Shown: positions 36,118 to 48,025 of the stretch, piece by piece
Layout: each line of letters starts with the position of its first letter
Numbering within the stretch: position 1 is the stretch's first letter
From: Ehretia macrophylla
Taxonomy: Eukaryota; Streptophyta; Magnoliopsida; Boraginales; Ehretiaceae
Reading direction: 5' to 3'
NCBI GenBank assembly: GCA_037974665.1
Contig: CM075770.1
Span: 18,739,501-18,803,500 of the forward strand
Length of the DNA: 64,000 nucleotides
The notes under the pieces: generated by a model
Told to the model about the DNA's origin: nothing
Seen by the model: the letters and a program-made list of their open reading frames with translations, nothing else
Database searches by the model: none
Position numbers and translations under genes: made by a program

Positions 36118-39100
36118 ATGGCTTCCTTGGGTCTGAAACATGGGATTAGTTTTAAAAAATCGGTGGCTGACTTTCCAGTGATGACGACTCGGCCGAGTTA
36201 TAACAAGAACAGCAGAGTTGGGTTCCGAGTTTTGGCTCAAGCTGAAGAGCCCGATGTGAGTGTTACTGTAAACGGGCTGAAAATGCCCAACCCCTTTGTG
36301 ATTGGGTCGGGCCCTCCAGGGACCAACTACACCGTCATGAAGCGGGCCTTCGATGAGGGTTGGGGTGCTGTCATCGCCAAAACGGTATAATTGATGCTTT
36401 AAAATCCTTCATTTCTTGTTTGGATAAATTGTAATATTTGTACGATTCATTAAATGACGTCACTGTCACTGGACATGAACTTTTTTATATTTGTTTCAAA
36501 CAAGGGATTCACATCTAATTTTGATGCTAAAATTAATGGATTGAGTACGACTTAGTAACTAGAAACAATTAGATGGAACGGCTTATTCAGAATTGATGCA
36601 AAATTTTGGTGGCCCCGTGTTATGCAGTTATCGGCTACTTCTGTTTAGTGTTATCAGTGGACTTGGATCCGATGACAGTTTACTACCATTGGATGTCCCT
36701 CATAACGTCATATCATATAAGGGGATCCAATCGGTTATCAGCAGCATATATCTTAGTTGTGAAGTAGGTAGAGCAGTATCTTTTGGCCTGAGATTTTATA
36801 TGATTTAGCTTTCTACTCTGTAGATGTACATAGATAAATGAATAAGCTTTCACTATAGTATAATGTTATAAAAGGATTTGTTATTGCATTAGATGGAAAT
36901 AGGCTGATTTAGATCTTCTTTTATTCAGACAAAAAAAAAAAAACTACTTTTATCATACAAATGGAGCCAAGAGCATTTTGATGAAAGCCGTATCATGCTT
37001 TTGTTTGGACATGTACTAAGATTTTTGTTCTTGAATCATAAAGTAAAACCTGTGTTCTTGGATCATTATCTCTAGGTGTCACTTGATGCTGCAAAAGTTA
37101 TAAATGTAACTCCTCGGTATGCTAGATTACGAGCTGCAGGCAAGAATGGCTCTGCAAAAGGACCAATTATTGGGTGGGAAAATATTGAGCTGATAAGTGA
37201 TCGGCCTCTTGAAACTATGTTAAAAGAATTTAAACAACTGAAAGAAGAGTATCCAGATAGAATTCTTATTGCTTCAATCATGGAAGAGTATAACAAAGCT
37301 GCCTGGGAGGAACTTATTAGACGAGTTGAGGACACTGGAGTTGTAAGCAAACGCTTTTCTCATTCCTCGGCTTTCAAAATACCTTCTAACTTCTGCATCA
37401 GTTATATTTAGTTAATATACATTGGGTGTTTCGGCATTGATATTGTTTTGCAGGATGCCTTAGAGATCAATTTCTCATGCCCTCATGGTATGCCAGAACG
37501 GAAAATGGGTGCTGCAGTTGGGCAAGATTGTGCTTTGTTGGAGGAAGTCTGCGGTTGGATTAATGCCATAGCTACAGTTCCTGTTTGGGCTAAGATGACT
37601 CCAAACATCACTGACATTACACAGGTTTGCCTCTATCCACTTCTTCCTGTCAATACATGTCTGAAACTTCAACCAATTGCATGACAAGTTCCATTGAGAG
37701 GTAATCAGTTGCTCCTAACACATTGCAGCATGTTTATGGATTAAATATTTTTTGGGGAATGTGAAAGCTGTACTCTAATATCTTGCTTGGCATTCCTTCT
37801 GAGAAATCAACGCTTATACATGCTAATAATAATAATAATATGTTTGAGGACACGTGATGGCCATAGTCATGTGTCTTTCTCTGTTTTCTTCTACTTTTGA
37901 AACTTAATCATTGATGCTTAAGCATTATGAGATATTTCGTTAACAACTTTCATTATGTTTGTTGGGTTTGAAGACCACACTGACAATGATTCTTCTTAAA
38001 TTTAGTTATTTTAATCTGTAAAAATAGAAATGAAGGGTTTTCTTGGCTTTCTTTATCTTCTATGAATATTGAAAGCATGGAGCAAGATACCAAAGCAGAA
38101 AACAATTGTTCCGGCTTCTTCTTATAACAAGTTGAGATCAAAGAAATAATTCTGACTATATGAAACCTCATGTACGACATTTGTTTAGCACAGTGGGCCA
38201 AATCCCAGCTCTTGGGATTAACGAAGAAAACCATTGCTGCTGCTTAGCACTAAAACTGTTAACCACCCCAAAGAAAACTACATGCTGAAAAGTAAATCAC
38301 TCCTAACCAGCCTGGAAGCACCTGAGTAAGAGCCATTACTTCATGGACTGTCAGCAATTTGACAGAAAACCAGTATCAATTTGTCGTCATACCTCTAAAA
38401 TGTCCTGTGGAGCCAATTGATTAAATATGGTTCCGTCACGGGAAATCTTACTCACTCTCAGATATGCCTCCTTACATATACACACATGACTGGGTTCATA
38501 TCGAGGACTGCTGTTGGTGGGAACTGAAATTATGTGAAAACTGAAAACAGGAGGTTAGATGGTGATTGAGACTAGTGATGATGATACATGGTGTTTTTTG
38601 AGGTGCTAAAGTTTTGAAAAGCTGCATAAGTTGATGGCTGGATGAGCTGTATTTGATACGGTAAATGCGCACTTGAATGGAGAGGTGGAAATAAAAACCA
38701 AAAAGGAGAAAATTTGTCATTTTCACCAATAGTTGTCTCTTGTGATTTTCTTTCCTTGACAACATGGAAACTCACTCATTTTATTCTTTTATAAAAACAA
38801 AAGCCAACAGGACCCCCATAAGAATAGTTTAACAATGCACTTTCAGTTGAAGATTATATCGAAGAAAATTTTTTCATTGGTATATCTCGCTGTCCCTTCT
38901 TTCTTTCTCCTTCATTAGTATAGCTCTCTGTCCCTTCTCTCTTTCTCCTTCATTAGTGTAGCTCTTTGCCCCTTCTTTCTTTCTCTTTTTCTCACTTTCA
39001 TTGATCTTTTGCGCGTGATTCATGATTAAGTAGGAGTTTTCCAACATATATGTCTGATAATGGTTGTTCACTTTTATTGATCTGCACCCGGAAAGGAGGT

Positions 39101-41107
39101 GTGGGTGGGGTAGGGTAAGATACCACATCTGGCCTCTCTTGCATTTTGCATAAACATATGTACTCAGGGTCCAAAATTGCATGTGCATCATTTGGTCTTC
39201 ATAAATTTGTAGATATAGACACGCATATATGCATAGTTGGAGTGGTATATGCATACATTATGCATTTCTTTTTTACTTGTGTATCATCCACGTTAGAAAA
39301 TACCAATGTATGCGGATTCTCAGTTTCATCTATCCCGTGATATTGGACTTCTTATTTGCCAACACTTGTCATTCTTTAGTCTTTTTTAGAATTAAAGAAT
39401 TAGAGTAGCTAGACCGTTACCACAAAAAATGTCAAATCATAAGTGTGCCTCAGTAATGCAAATGATGGTGAGATGTGTGTAGCCATGATACTTTTGCATT
39501 ATGCATTGATACCCTTTTTGTTCTGATTATTGTTTCAAGTATCACTTGCTTGTTTAGTCCAAATAAAATAGTCTTCCCACGTGTTGGGAATATGCCACTT
39601 GGTCTTCTTGCTATCTGATATGCTCAACCTGTTCACTAAAGCACAACTAGCTATGTCCTCGTCATTGCTTATTGTTGTTTGCTACTTGTTGTGATAAAGT
39701 TATTTATATTCAGTTTCTGGTCTTCATTTTCTCTTCTACTTTACTGTCAATAATTTCATGTCGTCCAAATGATCCGAATTTGGACAAGTTTTTCTGTTCA
39801 TAAGTGATATCAATCCATGTTTTGTTTATAGCCAGCTAGGGTGGCTCTAGAAACAGGATGCGAGGGGGTAGCTGCTATAAATACAATCATGAGTGTTATG
39901 GGAATCAACCTAGATACTTTACATCCTGAGCCTTGTGTTGAGGGGTTAGTGTTTGCTCATTGCTCATTGCTCATTGCTCATTGTGTTGATTTGATTCTGT
40001 ATGTGTATTCCTTGTTCCTTTTGACATATTCTTCGCTTTCTTTTTTCCTCTCTTTAGGTACTCAACTCCTGGAGGGTATTCTGCAAAGGCAGTCCATCCT
40101 ATTGCTCTTGGAAAGGTGATGAGCATTGCAAAGATGATGAAGTCAGAATTTGGAGACAAGGATTATTCGCTTTCTGCTATCGGAGGTGTGGAGACAGGCG
40201 GTGATGCTGCTGAGTTTATTCTTCTTGGAGCAAACACAGTTCAGGTTGGATGAGTTTTTCGTTTCTTTTCCACTTCCATTAAATATTTGAATTTCCATAA
40301 AAAAATCTGACGTCAATTACTTCATGGCTGCAAATATCTTTGACGAGGTCATATTTGTGAATGAAAACTTGGGTTTCAGCTGTGCAGGGTCCATATGTTA
40401 TATGTTCCAATCAGAAATAACCATGCAAAACAAATATATTTGCCTGCATAGAGAATAATTTTGCTCTAGTTCTGCAAGTTAGCTACTGCAACAAGAAGCT
40501 GAAAGTTAGTTATCTGAAAAGGGTATTTAACTATATAGTTTTGTTCAAACATGTCATTCGTCTCATGATGATATAAGGCCCTAGTGGTAACCAATGTTAA
40601 TGTATGGTCTTATGTAATATATGGATCTCCTCCTGTATCTACTCGTTTTTTATATTACCATTGTATTTAATAATAATTTAACAATATTTCTACTAACATG
40701 AGTTTTTTCTCATAATTTTTTTCTTCTCTCTCAGGTTTGTACTGGTGTTATGATGCATGGCTATGGGCTTGTAAAGACACTCTGTTCTGAGCTGAAGGAC
40801 TTTATGAGAAAACACAACTTTTCATCAATAGAAGACTTCAGAGGGTAATCGACTTATGAAGACTAAGTTTTTTGAACTCGGCTATGAACGTTGTGAAAGC
40901 TTGAGACTCTCAGTTATCGTAGTCTAATTTTCTTCTTATTGTGTCCTCAGGGTGTCACTGCAGTATTTTACAACTCATACAGATTTAGTACAGAGACAAC
41001 AAGAAGCAATTCGTCAACGGAAAGCTATCAAGAAAGGTTTACAATCTGACAGAGACTGGACAGGAGATGGATTTGTGCAAGAGACTGAGAGCATGGTCTC
41101 TAACTGA
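36118..41107 (+). CDS. PYD1: Dihydropyrimidine dehydrogenase (NADP+), plastid type
   Basis: This enzyme reduces uracil and thymine to dihydro forms, the first and rate-limiting step of reductive pyrimidine breakdown, in plastids. Exons are 36118-36384, 37076-37342, 37454-37624, 39832-39944, 40058-40244, 40735-40844 and 40951-41107. All junctions are GT-AG, and 1272 nt gives 423 aa, as in other plants. The first about 40 residues are Ser/Lys/Arg-rich and fit a transit peptide; VTVNGLKMPNPFVIGSGPPG opens the FMN-binding TIM barrel. The catalytic Cys is expected at residue 187 in EINFSCPHGMPERKMGAAVG. The animal enzyme's N-terminal Fe-S/FAD half is absent, as usual in plants. The ATG at 36118 was chosen because it opens the transit peptide. 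Intron 3 is 2.2 kb and holds only simple tandem repeats. Confidence 0.96.
38881..38995. repeat. 39-bp tandem repeat, three copies, in PYD1 intron 3
   Basis: Units such as CTGTCCCTTCTCTCTTTCTC followed by CTTCATTAGTGTAGCTCT repeat about every 39 bases. The tract is strongly pyrimidine-rich on the plus strand. Confidence 0.8.
39955..39982 (+). repeat. 7-bp repeat (GCTCATT) x4 in PYD1 intron 4
   Basis: Four exact GCTCATT units start 10 bases after the intron 4 donor (39945) in a 113-bp intron. Confidence 0.9.
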
Positions 41108-43517
41108 CTGACTTGTGTCTGTTATCCACCTTGCCCCTTTTACCTTTGCAAATGAATTCCCTTTTACCTTTGCAAATAAATTTGCTTTCCATGTAAATCT
41201 GATGGATTGAGGAACAAGTTGACTTATTTGCTCACATAGCCAAGAAGGAAGTGTTGATAGACTTTGTTCTTAAACTTGTGTAATTTGTTTAATATGATAA
41301 GCTTAATAAGAAAGCCCCAATAAGTCAAATTAATGAAGTACATTTTCATTCATGACGTAATCATGCATTACCACATCTATAAATAGGCATCTAGATGATA
41401 CCAGTTTGAGTGTTTATCAGTCATCAGGCTACAAAGATAGTTATTAAATCGTTAGCACCAAGGACCGACTCCTTTAGGGGCGAGGTTTGATCAACCGCGG
41501 GAAGGTGAGAAAGAGCAAAAGTAGCAGCATTGCTAGCACTATTTCATTGAAAGGTTCTATACATTTCTCCTTTCTCAACGCATTTAAAAAAGAAGAGAGT
41601 TACGCTTGAGTTAAACTTGGAAATGAAAGTCTTCTTTCGTAATTTATCTTATCACAATTTGAGATACACCCAATAAAGGAGGTAGACTTTCAAGAACAAA
41701 TGTGGGACCAGGACTAGCTATTACATGTGCTAGAACACTTAGATTGACACTGTTTGAAGTTCAATTTCTAAATTGCCCATGTTGAATGTGTTTCACACTC
41801 AACCTTCTATCTAAGATATTTTACATTACCATAGGAAAAATATATAAATTCTCTATTTGGGTAGCATAGTGATTTGCCATGGAAATGCCGAATTTCTATG
41901 TCTGCGTTAGTTACAAGAGTTGCAGCTCTAGTTGGCAACATCTTGATAATCTTTGCGAATCAAGCCGATTTTGTTTCACTTCCTATGAGGAATACCGGCT
42001 TATTGGGGTTGGTAAAACGAGTCAAATAAGATCAAGACTTGTGTGGATCGGATATATAAATATAATGATATCATATATTTCTTTTAAGAGTCATTTTCTT
42101 TATGAATGAATTATAAACGTAAATAATCATGACGTACGTGATAAAGCATAATATGTAGCAATAATAACTGACAAGAAACAGTATCAATGGCGCAGAAAAG
42201 TGGAAATTGGATGAACATTAATAATAGAGTTGACATTGCAACACAAGGAGGCTGCTATATGGATGTTATCTCACTAAACTCACTTCTTTTGGTTTGATAG
42301 AAAGCTTCATGAAGATCTTTTTTTCGTCTCTCACTTTTATTTTCCCAATTCCTCCAAATTCTAGATTAGATCATTTTCGATATCTCCAACTGCACAACAA
42401 GATTCGAGTTAGAATTCTCATTGCAAAACTCACCAGTGTAAAAAAAAAAAAAAAGAGAGAGAGAGAGATAAAATTAAAAATAGAAAACTTATAATATATT
42501 CTAATAAGTTGAACATTAGGGAACAAATAAAGATCATTGTTAGGAGTTCAACATATGTTATTAATAATTCAAATACAAAACAAAAAAGAAATAAAGGACT
42601 ACAAACAAGCATAGGCTAACAGGTTTTGCTTCCCTCTATATAGTGGTTTGTCAATACGCAAGCTAACCCCATATGTTTTTGGAAACATGTATTAAATAAT
42701 AATGCATTTTGACCACCTAGCTAGAGGAAGACACTTGTGATATATACTTTTTCTTCTTCTTCTAGTATTAGAAGAGCTCTCGATCTTTACCTCTTCTGAA
42801 GCGGTTTTATTTGGGATCGCAAAACTCAAGTTTGTCTATTAATAACGGATCTAAGCAAAGAAAACAGAGAGAAGTTTTTCCTTGTAACATGAATTTAGCA
42901 GCAGTCTGAAAAGTTGCCCAACTGGTGTTATTTGTGTACAAGTTAAAGTTTGTTGCAAACTGATTCTGGTAAAAATAAGATTCTCCTGTATTGACCCATT
43001 CATTTTCGATGCAAGAGCGCTTGATCAATGAACTAAGCAAAGAGGACGGGGACGGCAGGATGAAGTTAAGGACGAGACATCGTTTTTTGTCGAGTTGAAA
43101 GTTGACAATTCACAAGAAAGGATCTCTCTCTACCATATCGATAGTCCAAGAGCTTTACTTTACCACCTTTCGAAAACTATCATAACACAAGACTCACCCT
43201 CAAAGAAGAGTGGGCGAAAAAAATGTTCCTTCTAGCCAATCGCATGCGCAGCTCTTGGGTAAGCATTAAGGATTAACACCAATTATTATGACTTTTTAGG
43301 TATGTTAGTTTATAGTTTTGATACTAAATTTTGACAAGTTGAAGCAAATTAAAGGAAGGCTATATAAGCGCTGGTGGAGATAGACAATGAGCCACATGCA
43401 TTTAGGTAGATACTGGTCCATTGGACTTGCACACTTTTTCCTTAGCGATTTATGTCACTGGTAAATGAAGTTAAACTAAAACTAAGTGGTCATTTTAAAG
43501 TGGCGCAACATAAATAT
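41108..43517. other. Spacer between PYD1 and the KNATM-like gene
   Basis: This includes the PYD1 3' UTR (start) and the sequence downstream of the KNATM-like gene. Short frames at 41879-42109 (+) and 42807-43040 (-) resemble no family I know. The latter continues open upstream to about 43085 and could be an exon remnant. A poly-A/GA tract lies near 42440-42470. Confidence 0.4.
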
Positions 43518-43565
43518 TTATATACTGCAAATTCTTTGGTCAGCCCGTGCTGACAAGGAAATTCT

Positions 43566-43616
<51 letters not shown>

Positions 43617-44566
43617 ACCAGGAGATGTCGTTGCTGAAGTAGATGTGGTAGTGTCCTCCACAAGTTCTTTAAGTTGAGAATGCATGTTGTTAATGAAGGC
43701 CACTGATTCTAGCTGCTGTTTCTCCATTGCTTCTTTTAGCTTTCTCAGCACCATGCAATAGGTCTCCTACAGAAAAATCATATAACATATTAATTCGTAC
43801 ATACATATATTTTTTACCATTAATTTTTCTTAATTATTCTACTAATTTTTTAACTTTTAGCTACACCAAATTGTGAAATACAAATCTATTTAGCACTCGA
43901 TTATATATTATCTATAAAAAAATATAATTGTTTTTCTACTCCACAATTGCCTAAAATTAACCGTCATGATTTACTATTTCTTATCCTAGGCAACTGCTAA
44001 TTAATAACAAAACAAAGCCACAAAGAAAAATTAAAAGAAAATTGTTTATCGATCTTACCATAAAATGATCCAACTCCGTTTTATTGGCCATGCATGATCT
44101 AGGCTTGTACCTATCGACCTCCTCCTCCTCACTGGTATGAAGTACTCTATTAACGTTACCAACTTCTCCTAAACATACCTGTGAAAAAAACATACAACTA
44201 AATTTACCTTTTTTTCTATTCTTTTTGGAATCTAGAATTAGTCATGACATTAGGAATCAAATAAAGTAAGCATACATATAGGATGTGATAAAAATAAAAT
44301 GATATTTAATATTTTTTAATAACGTAAACCTTCCTGGAACGTGTGAAAAGATTGAAGAAAGTAATTGATCTTTCAACTTTTTTTCTTGGGGGGTTGAGGG
44401 AGGAGAGATGAACCTTGAGACATTCTAAGTGAGTCTCAACCAAGAGCCCGTACAAAGCATGGCAAGAAATTTTCTTCTTGAGTTTTTCTTCAACTTGTTC
44501 CACTGATTCTCCTGCTTCAGCATAGTAGTAGTCATGTTCTTCAAGAAGGACACTTTTTGGTTCCAT
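43518..44566 (-). CDS. KNATM: KNATM-like protein: KNOX (MEINOX) domain without a homeodomain
   Basis: KNATM-type proteins are eudicot KNOX proteins that lack the homeodomain; they bind BELL or KNOX partners through MEINOX and modulate their activity in leaf patterning. Exons are 44414-44566, 44059-44178 and 43518-43766, with GT-AG junctions in frame, 173 aa as read. KNOX1 begins near residue 35 (CHALYGLLVETHLECLK); an acidic linker (TSEEEEVDRYKP) follows; KNOX2 lies near 84-130 (ELDHFM, ETYCMVLRKLKEAMEK, SVAFINNMHSQLKEL). A Thr/Ser run follows, then the frame enters a TA microsatellite coding for alternating Tyr-Ile and ends 16 residues later. That tail is doubtful: the protein may instead splice or end elsewhere. 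No homeodomain is found downstream to the copia-free end of the spacer. Confidence 0.82.
43568..43610. repeat. TA microsatellite at the 3' end of the KNATM-like reading frame
   Basis: An uninterrupted TA tract of about 20 units lies inside the last open frame, where it would encode a Tyr-Ile repeat. Confidence 0.9.
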
Positions 44567-45314
44567 TTTAGACAGTGATTTTCGACTATTCTCTAGAGGT
44601 GCGTAGATGGAATACCTAAATTTTTACTATAATAAATGTGTCTAGATTATGTTTTTGCCAAAGTCCAAAGATGTAATCATCCATGTATAGGAAGCACTGA
44701 TGCTCCCATTTTTTGGCAGTAACTGATTGACCCATGCATGCAAGGACTTATTATATCAGTCAGAAACAGTATTAGAGAGAGTGACCTTTTTGCTTCTTAT
44801 TTTGCATACTCGAAAGGAACCTTTCATATGTTTCTTGGATACTGCTACCATATGTGTGCTCCATGATGGGTCAGTTCGCCCCCTCTCACGCTCTTTAATT
44901 TTAATGGTCATTCTTCGACTATTTTTAAAGCAAGTCTTCATTTTACTGTAGAAACATGTACTCATTGTTCTTTTCCAAATGTGTCTTTATCATATGACTG
45001 CTGAAAAGAATGGTCAACTACTGTTCATTGATTCACGGGCTTCAGCAACGACGGTCCAACTTACAACACATTGTTGGGTGGGGAGGCTTCACCAGTGAAC
45101 TGTACGTACGGTTGCACATGAAATCTGAGCTATTATAGCACAAAATTTGTATTGATTGGTAAAAAATGGTACCAACAGATCGTCACCACATCTTGTTGAT
45201 TACTGACCTCCCTCCCTCCCTCGGCCCCTCTCTCCAACACATAAACAGGGATAAATTTTTTTAAAGAAGAACCTTAAGCAGCAGCTTCTTTAGGAAACTT
45301 GTATTTGTCATCAA
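44567..45314. other. Upstream region of the KNATM-like gene
   Basis: This is the promoter region of the minus-strand KNATM-like gene, with no further gene. Short open frames on both strands at 44727-44965 overlap each other and are not coding-like. A CCTCCCTCCCTCCCTCGGCCCC stretch occurs near 45207. Confidence 0.4.
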
Positions 45315-46202
45315 GGGAAAATTGCACAAACAATCTCTATCATTTTCTCAAAATTTCACGTTCCAACCAAGCATTTAATGTGCATTTATGGCTGGGAGAA
45401 CGTGTTGAGAGAATTATGGCGCATGTATCGAGCGATTCCCCAGCCTCGAGTCGAGCTTAGGAAATCGGGGGCAACTGATAAGGTTGAAATAACTAATCTG
45501 ACCTACAAGGAGGACCGATCCAATAAAAGAGGAAAAAAGTAGGTCGCGGTTAAGATCGAAGAGGTTGGGTATGACTAACCTCAATGAATTGACCCGAAGT
45601 CCAACCAGTTAGCCAGACCTCATGACAAGGTGACAATATCCCACAAAATCCGAAATGCTATCTCACAAAAAGGTATAAATATGACAACTTCACTCATAAA
45701 AAGGATAACTATTCACTTGTTCACTATATACCACACTTTCTATATTTTGATTATAACCTTAATCAAAACACTAATTTAAACATCGGAGTATTTATGTGGA
45801 AAACTTTCACACTCATTTCTCTTGTAGGTCAGCTCGGGAAGCACTCAGGCATATTATACCATAACAATTCATATTATTCAAAATTAGTTAATTTAATCCT
45901 TATAATTTTTAAAAAAATTCAAATTCATCTTTATTATTCAAAATTAGTCAATTTAGTCCCTATTATTTCTTTAAAAAATTCAATTTAATCTCTATTGTTC
46001 CCCAAAAAATTAATTTAGCCAATTTAGACATGGACTAAATTGAAATTTTTAAAAAATAATAGTAATTAAATTGGCTAATTTGAACTATAGGGACGAATTT
46101 AAATTTTTTAAAAAATAATAGAGACTAATTAACTAATTTTAAATAATATGAACGAATTTAAAACTTTAGGAAAATAATAGGGACCATTTGCGCAAATTTC
46201 TC
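45315..46202. mobile_element. Foldback TIR element, second copy of the TIR type, interrupted by an LTR-like insert
   Basis: The ends read inward as GGGAAAATTGCACAAACAAT (left) and GAGAAATTTGCGCAAATGGT (right), followed by TCTCTATCATTTTC and CCCTATTATTTTCC. Beyond the insert, 45863-46005 and 46015-46160 pair with each other as long AT-rich arms. The flanks TCATCAA and TCACCAA give a possible 7-bp duplication with one mismatch. The terminus style matches the element at 2744-8636. There is no coding sequence. Confidence 0.7.
45358..45862 (+). mobile_element. Solo-LTR-like insert in the left arm of the foldback element
   Basis: The inverted arms are interrupted here by about 0.5 kb of less AT-rich sequence with a TATA-like GGTATAAATATGAC (near 45674) and an end containing CTTGTAGGTCAGCTCGGGAA. 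The size and layout fit a solo LTR of a gypsy-type element different from the Tat family above. The exact ends and target duplication could not be fixed. Confidence 0.45.
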
Positions 46203-46260
46203 TCTCACCAAAAATCCATCTTTGTTTATGCTGCCAACTCTTTGCTTGGTCCTGGGCCAT

Positions 46261-46494
46261 CACAGTTAGGTGCATAACAATTACCTTTTATTTCTATTTA
46301 GGGAGTTGAGATGAAAAATGATCAAAATTTCTTTTAGCCACAGTTAGGTGCATAACAATTACCTTTTATTTCTATTTAGGGAGTTGAGATGAAAAATGAT
46401 CAAAATTTCTTTTAGCCACAGTTAGGTGCATAACAATTACCTTTTATTTCTATTTAGGGAGTTGAGATAAAAAATGATCAAAATTTCTTTTAGC
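46261..46494. repeat. 78-bp tandem repeat, three copies
   Basis: Copies begin at CAGTTAGGTGCATAACAATT (46263, 46341 and 46419) and are nearly identical, so the duplication is recent. It starts about 60 bases after the foldback element. Confidence 0.95.
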
Positions 46495-47616
46495 ATGGAC
46501 TTTGCTGAGTTGTTTGGTTACAACAACTCTAAAGAAAAATATGATACATGTCTTGGATCGTGGGTGTTGTAAAGCCCCTCAGAGAGAAAAAAAAAATGTA
46601 TTGCCCACTTCTTACAATCTAGCCTAAACCTTTGGGTAGACTCTTGTGTAAGCATGTTAAAACAAAATATTAATATGTTGAAGATAAAATTAATGTAACT
46701 CTTGTTGTCATTGGTCAAGTACAAACGACTTATAAATCACACAAATACTCTCACTTGACTCATAATATAGGTAACTTCTAATTAACTTATGTCAGGAACT
46801 CCTAATATCTTTATTTGATAAAAATTGCAGGCTATTTTATATACTATGCTAGGGACCCCTATTTAATTTATATTTAAATTTGGAATTATCTCTTCCCCTA
46901 TCAAGGAAGGACTATATTAGTAGAATAGTGAGTTTTATCCACTATTAGTAGTTATCTCAAAATGAAACTAAATAAATATCTCCAATACAATTATCACATA
47001 AAAAAAAAAATTAACTTGCAAATGGTTACATTTAGTCTCCTAATGTTTACATTCTTCCACTTGGCCCGTATGACACAATCAAAATTATTGAATTAGTGAT
47101 AAATAACTTTAGTATTGTTATATCCAAAAGAATCTAGTAATAAAATGCTCACACTCAAACAAAGAGTTTTTAATACATAAATCCAGGTAGTCATATCATT
47201 TAATGTCAATCCTCTCTTCCATGTGTTACATACATGATTCCCTTCAATTGAGTAATTTATGAGGTATATCTTTATGAATGGACTTGTACTAAGCCATTCA
47301 AGGTCTTTCCTTATATATGACATGTACTTGTGTACAAAAAATATGTCATTTTATTGTTGAAATCACTAGTTTGGGTACTTAAATACATATATATAAGAGG
47401 TAAAATTTAACTCAATTGGGCAATTGAGTCAACAACAAGAGAGACAAAAGTAAAGGTAACAAATGTCACTCATACCATGTCATGGGAAGAAAGGTGGGGA
47501 GGCAAGGAGACCTAGAGAGAAATCTCCCAGTTGCAAGTCTCTTGGTCTATCCTCCATGAAATCTTCAATTGCAAAGCTGAATCAGTAGGTTGAAAAAAAG
47601 GGTTGGGGTTTCAAAC
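46495..47616. other. AT-rich spacer
   Basis: No gene, RNA or repeat with clear ends is visible. Short frames at 46518-46724 and 47093-47323 (-) look like chance. Confidence 0.4.
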
Positions 47617-47621
47617 AATGG

Positions 47622-47801
47622 TGATAACAACTATTAGTTTTTCAAATTTAAACTTTTAAACTTCCTGATGTAATCTGTTTGTTTTACTTGTTTTCCACTT
47701 CTATAGGCTTGGTTGTTACTCTCTGTTGTAGTATAAAGGCACATGACGTACACTGTTGCAGAATATGAAATACAAACAATTTTCAGGATAAAATCCTTTC
47801 A
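47622..47801 (+). repeat. Copia LTR, left copy
   Basis: This 180-bp LTR runs from TGATAACAAC to AAATCCTTTCA and is followed directly by the primer-binding site. Confidence 0.93.
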
Positions 47802-48025
47802 TGGTATCAGTTGTTTTACGACACAAGTCCTCCAACTTTTTTCAACTTTTCCGCTACTTTTTCCTGACATATTACCTCTACCTTTTTCCCTTTCACTTCT
47901 ACTTTTGACTCTATTTTCTTCCTATCTTGTCTACATCCTATCATCTTTATATAACCACCATCACTTTACGTTTGAGTCATACAGTACCTTTTCCTCTCTT
48001 TTTATTTTCTTCACGTCAGAATCAC

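Noticed and set aside
41440-41530. tRNA- or rRNA-like stretch (GACTCCTTTAGGGGCGAGG)
   Set aside because: It does not fold as a tRNA cloverleaf with recognisable A and B boxes, and no rRNA match comes to mind.
44727-44965. Overlapping open frames on both strands upstream of the KNATM-like gene
   Set aside because: They are mutually overlapping, short and without motifs; most likely chance frames in the promoter region.
45204-45240. C-rich CCCTCCCTCCCTC tract as a G-quadruplex regulator
   Set aside because: The runs are three C long with short loops, but the tract is far (about 640 bases) from the KNATM-like start and no functional link is visible.
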